This document shows positions 16,680 to 25,507 of a stretch of DNA of 64,000 bases, piece by piece. Position numbers and translations under genes: made by a program. Location of the stretch: NCBI RefSeq assembly GCF_039524395.1, contig NZ_BAAAGO010000008.1; one strand, given 5' to 3'. Under the pieces are notes generated by a model that was given only the letters and a program-made list of their open reading frames with translations, was not told the DNA's origin and searched no databases. Position 1 is the first letter of the stretch, and each line of letters starts with the position of its first letter. This DNA comes from Micropruina glycogenica. GTDB taxonomy: Bacteria > Actinomycetota > Actinomycetes > Propionibacteriales > Propionibacteriaceae.

Positions 16680-16694
16680 CAATAACGAGTATCA
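16680..16694. promoter_or_regulatory. Candidate Zur box upstream of znuA
   Basis: An AT-rich imperfect dyad, TGATACTCGTTATTG on the znuA strand, matches 11 of 15 positions of a TGATAATCATTATCA-like Zur consensus. It lies about 83 bp upstream of the znuA start in an otherwise GC-rich gap. Confidence 0.5.
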
Positions 16695-16713
16695 AAATGA
16701 CCAATCGGCTGAG

Positions 16714-16740
16714 GGTGGCGTGAGTTGGGGACGGTTCCGC
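16714..16740. repeat. Repeat family 3 copy (GGCGTGAGTTGGGGACGGTTCC)
   Basis: A half-palindrome of the family seen complete at 29529-29610. It sits exactly where homology of the neighbouring PEP-synthase-like gene stops. Confidence 0.75.
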
Positions 16741-17967
16741 CCAGTCCTGGCTCAGCGCGCAGCCCGGCCACGATCCGCCCGACGCTCGGCTCGAGCAGTC
16801 GGAGTACCCGGGGAGCCAGCCGGCGGCCCAGCGGGTTGCGCAGCACGAAGTCGAGGCGTACCCACAGCCGCTCCCCGGCCAGACCCAGGATGGATGGACG
16901 GTCCAGGTCGAGGCGGCTGCCGAACATCCTGGCCGCCCCGCCAAACAGGTGCCTGATGGCGTCCTGGCCCAGCGGCGTCATCGGCTCCAGCATCCCCTGC
17001 ACAGCGCCGAACGACATCCAGACCGCCAGCCGGTCGTCGGACGCGGCCGGCACCGGGAACAGTGACGTGATCGCCCGTGCCTGAAGGACGTACAACTCGC
17101 CCCCGCTATCGCCCACTCGATATCCTGCGGTGCCCCATAGAGGCCCTGGATTCGATTGCCGACGGCGGCTAGTTCGGCAAGTTGGGGGCGGGTCAGCGTG
17201 GGTCGGTCCGAGGGTGCCGGCACCGTCTCCACGCCGCCGCCCTGCCGGGCGACAGTGGCGGTGGCCTTCGCCCCCGTGGTCTGCTCGACCACCCGGCCGC
17301 TTTTCGAATCGACGACGAAGTTGTCCGGCTCGACGGCGCCGGAGACCAGCGCCTCGCCCAGACCGAAGGTTGCGTCGATGACCGTCTGTGACCGCCGCCC
17401 AGTCAGCGGGTTGGCGGTGAACATCACCCCGGCAACCTCCGCCGGCACCAGCCTCTGCACCACCACCGCAAGGGCGGCCCCCGCACCCGGGATGTGGTTG
17501 CGGAGTCGGTAGCCGATGGCCCGGCCGGTCCACAGGCTCGACCAGCAGTCCTTGACGGCGTCCAGTAGCGCGGGCTCGCCAATCACGTTCAGGTAGCTGT
17601 CGTGCTGGCCGGCGAACGACGCATCAGGCAGGTCTTCCGCGACCGCCGACGACCGGACGGCCAGCGGCTCCTCCAGCCATTCTCGCGCCGCCAGGCGGAT
17701 CGCCACGGCGTCCTCGGCGGAGATCGCGCCGCGCGAGAACGCCTCCCGGATGGTCCGAGACGCCCGCGCCAGGGCGACCGTGTCGGCTGCTGCTGTGCCG
17801 ACGAGCGCACGTGCGATCAGCGCCGACAGCTGGTTCGCCGCGACGAAGCGGTGGTAGGCGTCGGTGCACACCACGAAGCCGCCGGGCACCCTGAAACCCG
17901 CTCTGGTGAGGCGGATCAGGTTCACGCCCTTGCCAACGACGACATCCAGTGGGGGGGTCAGCCGCAT
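16741..17967 (-). pseudogene. Truncated, frameshifted PEP-synthase / rifampicin-phosphotransferase-like gene
   Basis: The reading frame from ATG 17967 encodes a PEP/pyruvate-binding ATP-grasp domain: GKGVNLIRLTRAGFRVPGGF, AVRSSAVAEDLPDASFAGQ, VAGVMFTANPLTG and GLGEALVSGAVEPDNF. Near 17100-17104 a five-C run (G on the coding strand) breaks the frame. Homology continues in another frame as GGELYVLQARAITSLFPVP and SFGAVQGMLEPMTPLGQDA, wording typical of rifampicin phosphotransferase and PEP synthase. One extra G would restore DIEWAIAGGELYVLQ. The gene stops at a family-3 repeat after about 420 codons, without the swivelling His domain that carries phosphate, so it should be inactive even if the frameshift is a sequencing error. 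Confidence 0.85.
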
Positions 17968-18607
17968 CCAGAGCGAGAATCGCTGCGCTCATGCGCGAAT
18001 TGTCCTCCTCGCGCCCGACCGGGAGCAACGGCACAGCCCCGCCGCCAGCATGCGGCGGAGACGGAGCGGAACCCCCGCGCCGCGGTCGGTACGCATAGTC
18101 AGCCGGATCACCGGCCCGGCGGTCGTCCCGCTGCAGCTGGGCAAAGGGGCCACAAGGGAGGGACTCGAGGGCTCCGGTGGTGGGACGGCCGGGATGGGTG
18201 CTGGTCGTGGCGCGTTCTCTTTGCGACGGGGCGTGGACTGCAGATCGGTGTGTGCTTGCCGCGTTCGCGGGCACTCGCATATGGCTAGCAGGAGATGTCA
18301 AACGGATCGCCCGCTACCCGAGCTGGGCAGAGTTCTCCGTTGACGGGATCAGTGATGGGTGTGGCTGCCGCCGCGCTGCGGGGGCCCAGCGGGACTGGCC
18401 TCCGCGGGGTCGCGCATCGACATCGGTGGCCTCCCCTCCGCCTGAGAATCGAGACCCTAATTCATCGTGGCTGGGGTCTCTCTTCGGGATTTCGACATGT
18501 GCCAGCCTGCGCCCCACATGCGGTCGTCCCCGAACTTTCATGAGAAGCGATGTGGGTCTGCGGCGCAAGCTCGGGTGAGCGCCGCGGGCGAGGGCATCAT
18601 TGCGGGC
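17968..18607. other. 640-bp region without a recognised gene
   Basis: No open frame here resembles a known protein. One inverted repeat is visible at 18451-18480 (GAGACCC ... GGGGTCTC). A sequence CGAACTTTCATGAGAAG at about 18533-18549, upstream of the response-regulator gene, weakly resembles the 11-bp repeats at 24159-24180. It is probably island spacer or decayed sequence plus the promoter of the two-component system. Confidence 0.4.
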
Positions 18608-19315
18608 ATGAGCCCGAACCTGGCCGCCGCCGCGGCCCACGTCCTTGTGGTGGATGACGAGACGGTGTTGGCCGGTTTGGTGGCCAACTATCTGCAGCGG
18701 GCCGGGTTCCGGACCTCTACGGCCTTTGACGGCGATATGGCGGTAGAGCGGGCGCTGGCGGAGCGGCCGGACGTGGTGGTGCTGGATTTGGGGCTGCCGG
18801 GCAGGGACGGGCTGGAAGTGTGTCGGGAGATCCGCCGGCACTCGGACTGCTACATCATCATGCTGACCGCCCGCAACGAGGAGATCGACAAGCTGATCGG
18901 GCTGTCCAGCGGCGCCGACGATTACATGACCAAGCCGTTCAGCGCCCGCGAGCTGGTCGCCCGGGTGCAGGTGTTGCTGCGTCGACCTAGGGCGGATCGG
19001 GTCGTGGAGGAGCTGGCGCGCACGATCGGTTTGCTGCGGATCGAGCCGGACGGACGCAGGGTGTTTGTGGATGCCGTCGAGGTCGAGGTGACCCGGACCG
19101 AGTTCGACCTGCTCAATGTCCTCTCGGCGCGTCCCAGGGTGGCGTTCACCCGCCGCCAGGTGGTGGATGCGGTGTGGGGCGAGGACTGGGTGGGTGACGA
19201 GCATTTGGTCGATGTGCACGTGCTGCATGTGCGGCGCAAGCTCGCCCGGGAGTCGCCGGCGGTGTTTGTGGAGACGGTTCGCGGGGTCGGCTACCGGATG
19301 GGCCCGTGTCGGTGA
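18608..19315 (+). CDS. OmpR-family response regulator, probably copper-responsive
   Basis: A 235-residue two-domain regulator. The receiver has the acidic pair (VVDDE), the phospho-acceptor aspartate in VVVLDLGLPGRDG and the conserved Lys in MTKPFS. The C-terminal winged helix includes TRTEFDLLNVLSARPRVAFT and ends RKLARESPAVFVETVRGVGY. It is followed by an overlapping histidine kinase gene, a multicopper oxidase and a divergent copper ATPase, which suggests copper (CutR/CopR-like) control; that is inferred from context. ATG 18608 gives the shortest sensible N-terminus before the receiver fold. Confidence 0.92.
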   Translation: MSPNLAAAAAHVLVVDDETVLAGLVANYLQRAGFRTSTAFDGDMAVERALAERPDVVVLDLGLPGRDGLEVCREIRRHSDCYIIMLTARNEEIDKLIGLSSGADDYMTKPFSARELVARVQVLLRRPRADRVVEELARTIGLLRIEPDGRRVFVDAVEVEVTRTEFDLLNVLSARPRVAFTRRQVVDAVWGEDWVGDEHLVDVHVLHVRRKLARESPAVFVETVRGVGYRMGPCR

Positions 19316-20451
19316 GCACCCAGCGGCGACCGGGCAGCCTGACCACCCGACTGTTGGTCGCCCAGATCGGGGTGGCGGTGGCGTCGGCGCTGACCATGCT
19401 CGTGGTGGCTGCGATTGTGGGGCCGCCGCTGTTCGAGGCGCACATGCATCAGGCTGGGCACAACAGTCCCGACGTGCTGGCGCACTCACAGGAGGCGTTC
19501 AGCGTCGCCGGCACCCTCGCTCTGGGTATCGGGTTGGCTATCGGCGCGACCGGCGCCGTTATGGTGAGCGTGCTGATCAGTCGGCGGCTGCGCCGGTCGC
19601 TGGATGACCTCGGCGCCGCGGCCGTCCGCATTTCGGAGGGCGACTTCAACCTCCGCGTCGAGCGCCCCGACTCCCGGGAACTGGCCACCCTGGCGGACAG
19701 TTTCAACACGATGGCCGGACGGCTTGCCGGCGTCGAGGCGACCAGGCGCCGGCTACTGAGCGACCTCGCCCACGAGGTCCGCACCCCGTTGGCCAGCATG
19801 GCGATGTGCGTGGAGAGCTTGGAGGACGGCGCCATCGAACCCGGACCGGAGGCGTGGCAGATCCTGTCGGACCAGATCGGACGGATCTCGCGGCTGGCCG
19901 ACGATGTGGGGCAGGTATCGGCGGCGGAGGAGGGGCGACTCGACCTTGCGCGGCGCCCGGTCGGCGCCCACGACCTCGCCGCGACGGCGGTCCTGGCCGC
20001 TCGGGATGGCTATGACCGCAAGGGCGTGAACCTGGTCCTGGGTCCGGGCATCGATCCGGACCCGGTGATCGACGCCGACCCGGTGCGGATCGGGCAGGTG
20101 CTGGACAATCTGCTGTCCAACGCCCTGCGGCACACCCCGACCGGCGGCGGGGTCAGGGTGAGCGTGGACGCCGATTCCGAAGCGGTGCACCTCGTGATCA
20201 GCGACACCGGGGAGGGGATCGCCGAGGAGCACCTGGCCCGCATCTTCGAACGGTTCTACCGCGCTGACTCGGCGCGGGACCGCGACCATGGCGGCACCGG
20301 GATTGGCCTGGCGATTGCCCGCGCGATCGCCCGCGCCCACGGCGGGGATGTGACTGCGATCAGCGGGGGGCCGGGTGCCGGCGCCGCCTTCACCGTGCGG
20401 CTGCCCCGGCTGGCGAGAGAAACTACAGCGAATCTTCACCAAACGCGCTAG
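19312..20451 (+). CDS. Sensor histidine kinase, partner of the preceding regulator
   Basis: About 379 residues. Two membrane helices (about residues 13-35 and 66-87) flank a short extracytoplasmic loop containing EAHMHQAGHNSPD, whose His and Met residues could bind copper. A HAMP linker, a HisKA domain with LAHEVRTPLASM (phospho-acceptor His) and an HATPase domain with NLLSNALRHTP, DTGEGI and GGTGIGLAIA follow. The GTG at 19312 overlaps the regulator stop as GTGA; a GTG two codons upstream is the alternative. Confidence 0.92.
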   Translation: MSTQRRPGSLTTRLLVAQIGVAVASALTMLVVAAIVGPPLFEAHMHQAGHNSPDVLAHSQEAFSVAGTLALGIGLAIGATGAVMVSVLISRRLRRSLDDLGAAAVRISEGDFNLRVERPDSRELATLADSFNTMAGRLAGVEATRRRLLSDLAHEVRTPLASMAMCVESLEDGAIEPGPEAWQILSDQIGRISRLADDVGQVSAAEEGRLDLARRPVGAHDLAATAVLAARDGYDRKGVNLVLGPGIDPDPVIDADPVRIGQVLDNLLSNALRHTPTGGGVRVSVDADSEAVHLVISDTGEGIAEEHLARIFERFYRADSARDRDHGGTGIGLAIARAIARAHGGDVTAISGGPGAGAAFTVRLPRLARETTANLHQTR

Positions 20452-20504
20452 GGATGGCGATCGTTGCCGGTGCAGGCTGAAGGAACCGACACCGAAGGGG
20501 TTCC

Positions 20505-21965
20505 GTGTTGCCGACCATGTTCTCGCGCCGCCAGGTGCTGTCCACCGGGCTGGGGCTCGGTGGCGCCACGCTGCTCAGCGCCTGCACGACGACCCGGCCG
20601 AGGGCCACGACGCCGATCACTGCGCCGCCGACGCCCTCGCTGGGGACGCCGGCGGTGCAGGCCACGCTGCGGGTCGGCGTCGACCGGGTCGACCTGGGCG
20701 GCGTCACCGCCACCACCTGGCTGTACGGCGGGGTGCTGCCCGGCAAGGAGATCCGTGCCAAGGCCGGTGACGTGCTGGCCGTGCGCGTGGAGAACACCCT
20801 GCCGGTGGAGACCAGCGTGCACTGGCACGGTATCCGGCTGCACAACGCCGCCGACGGCGTACCCGGCCTCACCCAGGACCCGATCGGGCCCGGCGGCAGC
20901 TTCACCTACACCTTCCGGGCGCCCGACCCGGGCAGCTACTTCTTCCACCCGCACAGCGGCGTCCAGATCGACCGCGGCCTGTACGCGCCGCTGATCATCG
21001 ACGACCCGGCCGAGCCGGGCGGCTACGACGCCGAATGGGTGCTGCTGCTGGATGACTGGACCGACGGTGTCGGCACAAGTCCCGACGACATCCTCGCCGA
21101 GTTCAAGGCTCAGAACGGCACGATCAGCAAAGGCATGTCCCACGACATGTCCGGCATGCGCGGCATGGGATCCTCACCCCTGGGGGATGTGGGCGACATC
21201 CGCTACCCCCACTACCTGATCAACGGCCGCATCCCGACCGCACCCCGCACCCTCACCGCCAAACCGGGACACACGGTCCGGGTACGGATCATCAACGCCG
21301 CCGCCGACACCCTGTTCCGGGTGGCGCTCGGCGGGCATGTGATGACTGTCACCCACACCGACGGCTACCCGGTGCAGCCGGTCGAGACCCGTGCCCTGTA
21401 CGTGGCCCAAGGGGAACGGGTCGATGTGCTGGTCAGCCTCGCCGACGGGGTGTTCCCGCTGGTCGCGGCCGCCGAAGGCAAGACCGGGCAGGGTCTGATC
21501 CTGGTTCGTACCGGCTCCGGTGGAGCGCCCGCGGCGACCGTGCGTCCGGCCGAGCTGGACACCGACCCGCTGCTGCTGGCCGCCCTGACGCCCAGCGAGA
21601 CGGCCCGGCTGCAGGAGCAGCAGCCCGACCAGGTCGAGCAGGTCACCCTGAACGGCCAGATGCAGCCCTACGCCTGGGGAATGAACGGCACCGTGTTCGG
21701 CTCCGACACCCCGATCCGCACGACGAACGGTTCCCGGGTCCGGCTACAGATGGCCAACGAGACGATGATGGCCCACCCGATGCACATTCACGGCCACACC
21801 TGGTCCCTTCCGGGCAACGGCGGCCTCCGCAAAGACACGGTGCTGGTGCTGCCGATGCAGACCGTCACCGCCGACCTGCAGGCCGACAACCCCGGAACCT
21901 GGGCCTACCACTGCCACAACATCTACCACGCCGAGATCGGCATGATGACCAGCCTTCAGTACTAG
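20505..21965 (+). CDS. Multicopper oxidase, Tat-dependent lipoprotein
   Basis: A 486-residue three-domain multicopper oxidase. The N-terminus has both a twin-arginine signal (SRRQVLSTG) and a lipobox (LLSAC), so a folded, copper-loaded enzyme anchored outside the membrane is expected. All four copper-ligand motifs are intact: HWHG near 105, HPHS, HPMHIHGH near 426 and HCHNIYHAEIGM near 470. A Met/His-rich insert (GMSHDMSGMRGMG) resembles those of CueO-type cuprous oxidases, so oxidation of Cu(I) to Cu(II) is likely. The GTG start has AAGGGG five bases upstream. It is probably co-expressed with the two-component genes before it. Confidence 0.92.
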   Translation: MLPTMFSRRQVLSTGLGLGGATLLSACTTTRPRATTPITAPPTPSLGTPAVQATLRVGVDRVDLGGVTATTWLYGGVLPGKEIRAKAGDVLAVRVENTLPVETSVHWHGIRLHNAADGVPGLTQDPIGPGGSFTYTFRAPDPGSYFFHPHSGVQIDRGLYAPLIIDDPAEPGGYDAEWVLLLDDWTDGVGTSPDDILAEFKAQNGTISKGMSHDMSGMRGMGSSPLGDVGDIRYPHYLINGRIPTAPRTLTAKPGHTVRVRIINAAADTLFRVALGGHVMTVTHTDGYPVQPVETRALYVAQGERVDVLVSLADGVFPLVAAAEGKTGQGLILVRTGSGGAPAATVRPAELDTDPLLLAALTPSETARLQEQQPDQVEQVTLNGQMQPYAWGMNGTVFGSDTPIRTTNGSRVRLQMANETMMAHPMHIHGHTWSLPGNGGLRKDTVLVLPMQTVTADLQADNPGTWAYHCHNIYHAEIGMMTSLQY

Positions 21966-24067
21966 ACACCGAGCCGATCCGGGCGTAGGTCGAGCCAGCG
22001 CAACAACTGGGCGTTCGCGGCGACCACGATCGTCGAGGCCGACATCAGTACCGCACCAAGTTCCATCGGCAGGCTGACCCCGAACGGCACCAGCAGGCCG
22101 GCGGCCAGCGGAACCGCGACCAGGTTGTAGCCGGCCGCCCACCACAGATTCTGCAGCATCTTGCGGTAGCTCGCCCTGGACAGCTCGATCACCGACACCA
22201 CCGTGCGGGGGTCGTCACCGGCCAGGATCACCCCGGCCGAGGCGATCGCCACATCGGTTCCCGCGCCGATCGCGAGACCCACGTCGGCCTGCGCCAACGC
22301 CGGCGCATCGTTCACGCCGTCGCCGACCATCGCCACCCGTTCTCCGGCTGACTGCAACTCGGCGACACGCGCGGCCTTGTCGTCGGGACGGACCTCGGCA
22401 AGCACCCTGTCCACACCGAGCTCGGCCCCCACCTCGTCGGCCACGGACTGGGCGTCGCCGGTGATCATGGCCACCCGGATGCCCCGACGATGCAAAGCGG
22501 CGACCGCCTGCGCCGACTCGGGCCGGATCTCGTCAGCCAGGCTGAGCGCACCCACCAGCACGCCGTCGCGCAGGACGAACAGCCGGGTCACGCCCGTCGC
22601 GGCAATCGGGGCAGGGTCGATCAGGGCGCGTTCGGCGAGCAGCCGTGGCCCGCCGACGGCCACCTCCACGCCATCGACTCTGGCGGTCACACCGAGCGCC
22701 GGCTGGGAGGTGAAACCGGTAGCCGCCGCAACCTTCAGTTCGCGCTCAGCGGCCGCCTGCACGATCGCCCGGGCCAGCGGGTGCTCGCTGTCGGCCTCCG
22801 CCGCCGCGGCGAAAGCCAGAACCTGGTCGGCGGTGGCTTCCGTCCCCGGCACGGGGTCCACCGCAACCAGCGCCGGCCGGCCCCTGGTGAGGGTTCCGGT
22901 CTTGTCGAACACGACCGTGGTGACGGTCCGCATCCGCTCCAGTGCCAGCCGGTCCTTCACCAGCACCCCGGCACGGGCCGACCGCTCGGTCGCGATCGCC
23001 ACCACCAACGGGATCGCCAGCCCGAGGGCGTGCGGACAGGCGATCACCAGAACGGTGATCACCCGGGCGACAGCCTGGTCGGGCTGACCGAGCAAGATCC
23101 ACACCACACCGGTCGCCGCCGCGGCGATCAGCGCGAACCAGAACAGCCACCCCGCAGCCCGGTCAGCGAGCCGCTGCGCACGAGAGCTGGAACTTTGGGC
23201 CTGCTCGACCAATCGGCGGATGCCGGCCAGGACGGTGTCGTCGCCGGTTGCCGTGACCTCGACGCGCAGGCCCGAGTCGGTGCTCACCGTGCCCGCGGTC
23301 ACCAGGTCACCCGAGGCGCGATGCACCGGGCGCGACTCCCCGGTGACCATCGATTCGTCCAGGTCCGCCTCGCCCTCGATGATCCGTCCGTCCGCCGGCA
23401 CCCGGCCACCGGGACGGACCAGAACGAAGTCGCCGACCACAAGCTCCGACGGCGCGATCAGCTCCACCGCCTCGCCACGCACCACCTCTGCGGTGTCGGG
23501 CAAGAGCGCGGCCAGCGAGTCCAGAGCGCTCGTGGTCCGGGCAAGTGACCGCATCTCCAGCCAGTGACCAAGCAGCATGATCACGATCAGCAGCGCCAGC
23601 TCCCACCAGAACTCCAACGAATGGCTGAGCAGGCCAAGAGTGGCGCCCCAGCTCGCCACGAACGCCACCGTGATCGCCAATCCGATCAGCAGCATCATCC
23701 CCGGACGCCTCGCCCGCAGCTCGCTGACCGCACCCCCCAGGAACGGGGAACCGCCCCACACGAACAGTACGGTGCCCAACACCGGCGGCACCCAGACCAC
23801 CACACCGCCTGTCGGCAGCTCGTAGCCCAGCAACAACGCGAACATCGGCGACAACACCACCACCGGCACCGTCAACACCAGCGACCCCCAGAACAGCCGC
23901 CGGAACCGTTCCACATGGCCCCCAGGCCCACCGGCGTGACCGTCGTGGCCATGCGCCCCACGACCCGGCACACCCTCGGCCAGATCGGCTGACGTCCCGC
24001 TGCCCGGTGACACCCGAACCGTCCCAACGCTTCTCCTCGCGCCATGCAAGGACTCATGCTCAGTCAT
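21962..24067 (-). CDS. Copper-translocating P-type ATPase, CopB-like (CPH type)
   Basis: A 701-residue P1B-type ATPase. It lacks a CxxC heavy-metal domain and instead has a His-rich N-terminus (HGHDGHAGGPGGH). The membrane metal site is CPH (ACPHALGLAIPLV), and the phosphorylation site is FDKTGTLTRG. The TGES loop, the GDGVND hinge and the HP motif (SEHPLARA) are present. CPH plus a His-rich N-terminus is the P1B-3 (CopB) signature, exporting copper. ATG 24067 follows GGGAGGC; the CsoR-type palindrome at 24087-24103 lies just upstream. Its stop overlaps the convergent oxidase stop by four bases. Confidence 0.93.
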   Translation of the reverse strand: MTEHESLHGARRSVGTVRVSPGSGTSADLAEGVPGRGAHGHDGHAGGPGGHVERFRRLFWGSLVLTVPVVVLSPMFALLLGYELPTGGVVVWVPPVLGTVLFVWGGSPFLGGAVSELRARRPGMMLLIGLAITVAFVASWGATLGLLSHSLEFWWELALLIVIMLLGHWLEMRSLARTTSALDSLAALLPDTAEVVRGEAVELIAPSELVVGDFVLVRPGGRVPADGRIIEGEADLDESMVTGESRPVHRASGDLVTAGTVSTDSGLRVEVTATGDDTVLAGIRRLVEQAQSSSSRAQRLADRAAGWLFWFALIAAAATGVVWILLGQPDQAVARVITVLVIACPHALGLAIPLVVAIATERSARAGVLVKDRLALERMRTVTTVVFDKTGTLTRGRPALVAVDPVPGTEATADQVLAFAAAAEADSEHPLARAIVQAAAERELKVAAATGFTSQPALGVTARVDGVEVAVGGPRLLAERALIDPAPIAATGVTRLFVLRDGVLVGALSLADEIRPESAQAVAALHRRGIRVAMITGDAQSVADEVGAELGVDRVLAEVRPDDKAARVAELQSAGERVAMVGDGVNDAPALAQADVGLAIGAGTDVAIASAGVILAGDDPRTVVSVIELSRASYRKMLQNLWWAAGYNLVAVPLAAGLLVPFGVSLPMELGAVLMSASTIVVAANAQLLRWLDLRPDRLGV

Positions 24068-24086
24068 GAAAAGCCTCCCTTTGCAG

Positions 24087-24103
24087 ATACCCCCTGGGGG
24101 TAT
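24087..24103. promoter_or_regulatory. CsoR-type operator palindrome
   Basis: A perfect 17-bp palindrome ATACCCCCTGGGGGTAT, 20 bp upstream of the copper ATPase start. It matches the TACCC...GGGTA form of known CsoR-family operators. No csoR gene is in the window, so the repressor would be encoded elsewhere. Confidence 0.75.
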
Positions 24104-24158
24104 ATGGGCAACGCGCACGCCGATGTCCCCATTCCCCGCAGCGGCCGCACCCGACGAA

Positions 24159-24180
24159 CTTCATCGAAACTTCATCGAAA
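24159..24180. promoter_or_regulatory. Tandem 11-bp direct repeats, candidate response-regulator site
   Basis: Two exact head-to-tail copies of CTTCATCGAAA, one helical turn apart, lie between the divergent copper ATPase and Met-rich membrane protein genes. OmpR-family dimers typically bind such 11-bp tandem half-sites, and a regulator of that family is encoded in the same cluster. Confidence 0.55.
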
Positions 24181-24197
24181 CCGGCCGGGCCGACCAT

Positions 24198-24881
24198 ATG
24201 AGGCACGCGACCCTTGAAGGGACCCGCCGATCCACCGAACCGAGGACCCTCGATGACTACCACCCGCCCCCCACCGCCTCGCCGACACTGCCGAACCCCG
24301 GCGTCGCAGCGGCCGTCCTCGCGCTCACCGCAGTCGTCACCCTTACCGCCCTGTTGGGCCCGAGCCTCGTCGCCAACGACATGGGCATGACGATGAGCAT
24401 GAACATGACCCACTACATGGAACTCCTCGCCGTCCACCAGCCCCGAAACCTGATCATCTTCATGGCCATCCCGGTCGTGCTCGCCGAGACCCTCGCCATC
24501 ACCGAACTCGCCATCCTGTACATGCGCGACGCCACGCCCGCCTGGGTGCGCACCACCAGCCGCGTCGCCGGGCTCCTGGCCGGCCCCGTCATGGTCTCCA
24601 TCTTCCTGCACCTACTGGTCAACGCCGTCATCCCGCTCACCCTGACCGGTAGCTGGCGCGGCCCCGCCGACGTCATCGCGGTGCTGTTCTACCTCTCCGG
24701 CGTAATCCCGCTCGCCGGCATCACCCTCGTCGAACTCGGCGTCATCGGCACCGGTGAAGGCAGAGCGCTCAAGCTGCACGCAATCCTCATCGCGATCTTC
24801 CTCGTCGTCGCCCACGTCGCCATGATCTTCGGAATGCTCGACCCGGCCATCCTCGGCTACCAAATGACCCACCAGCACTGA
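24198..24881 (+). CDS. Met-rich integral membrane protein of the copper cluster, unknown family
   Basis: About 227 residues with five or six membrane segments. The first extracellular loop is strikingly methionine-rich (NDMGMTMSMNMTHYME), a composition used for Cu(I) binding, and the last residues are MTHQH. I cannot assign a family. The start is unclear: ATG 24198 has no ribosome site, whereas ATG 24253 has GAGGA at ideal spacing but lies in another frame. One extra C in the C6 run just after it would join MTTTRPP to the conserved frame. The opposite-strand copper ATPase and shared control region support a copper role. Confidence 0.7.
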   Translation: MRHATLEGTRRSTEPRTLDDYHPPPTASPTLPNPGVAAAVLALTAVVTLTALLGPSLVANDMGMTMSMNMTHYMELLAVHQPRNLIIFMAIPVVLAETLAITELAILYMRDATPAWVRTTSRVAGLLAGPVMVSIFLHLLVNAVIPLTLTGSWRGPADVIAVLFYLSGVIPLAGITLVELGVIGTGEGRALKLHAILIAIFLVVAHVAMIFGMLDPAILGYQMTHQH

Positions 24882-25367
24882 CCCACGCTACACGGGTCTC
24901 GGCCCGGGCTTCTTGTAAGTGTGCTTGGCCCACCACGCAAACTGACGCTCCACTGGCCGCCGATATCAACCACCAGTCACAGCCGAACGGCGCCGCGATT
25001 CGGCCATGCCACATCGCGACCATCCCGGGCACCGGGACCGCGACCAACTGGCGCCGACCGGGCCGCGTTCAGAAGCCGGGGGTGCGGATGTTTCGACAGC
25101 CGCACCGCCTCAGGCGTCAGCAGCCTGACGCAGCCGCCGTCGCAGCACACGTTGGTGTCGCTATCACATCTACGCTTGTCAAGAGGCATTCGAGCGCAGG
25201 TTCGGCGCTGCCCGCTTTCGAGGCGGGATGCCTGCTGGACTTCCTGCTGACCGCCGTCCAACTCCGTTCACCGACGTTCGCCGCTGTCCGCGCAAGGGGC
25301 CGTATTCGAACAGGTTTGGGCAGCCAACTGAGACTGGAGTTGAGACCACAACTGAGACCACGGCCCG
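24882..25367. other. 486-bp region without a recognised gene
   Basis: It lies between the copper genes and the tRNA-Ser terminator. No open frame resembles a known protein. Short direct repeats of AACTGAGAC occur near 25326 and 25350. Its position on the 3' side of a tRNA gene makes it a likely island boundary, but I found no duplicated tRNA 3' end. Confidence 0.4.
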
Positions 25368-25404
25368 AAAACGCCCCTCCCGAGTCACCCTCGGGAAGGG
25401 CGTT
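25368..25404 (-). terminator. Terminator of the tRNA-Ser(GCU) gene
   Basis: A hairpin with arms AAACGCCCTTCCCGAG / CTCGGGAGGGGCGTTT on the minus strand, imperfect by one bulge, is followed by TTC. It lies 13 bp beyond the tRNA 3' end. Confidence 0.75.
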
Positions 25405-25417
25405 TCCCCTTGTCAGA

Positions 25418-25507
25418 GCGGAGGTGGCGAGATTTGAACTCGCGATCGGGTTAACCCCGAAACCCGCTTAGCAGGCGGGCGCCATAGACCGGACTAGGCG
25501 ACACCTC
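25418..25507 (-). tRNA. tRNA-Ser, anticodon GCU
   Basis: A 90-nt class II tRNA. The acceptor GGAGGTG pairs with CACCTCC, the anticodon arm is CCCGC-CTGCTAA-GCGGG (GCT), a long variable arm is present, and the T-arm is GCGAG-TTCAAAT-CTCGC. CCA is not encoded. Its 3' side faces the copper gene cluster, the usual orientation for an integrated island. Confidence 0.95.

Noticed and set aside
24951..25261. Small open frames on both strands between the copper genes and tRNA-Ser
   Set aside because: None has a ribosome site, recognisable motif or consistent codon bias; some run into the tRNA terminator.
25404..25440. An attachment-site duplicate of the tRNA-Ser 3' end marking the island boundary
   Set aside because: No second copy of the T-arm/acceptor sequence was found by eye between 16.6 and 25.4 kb; without it the island call rests on context only.
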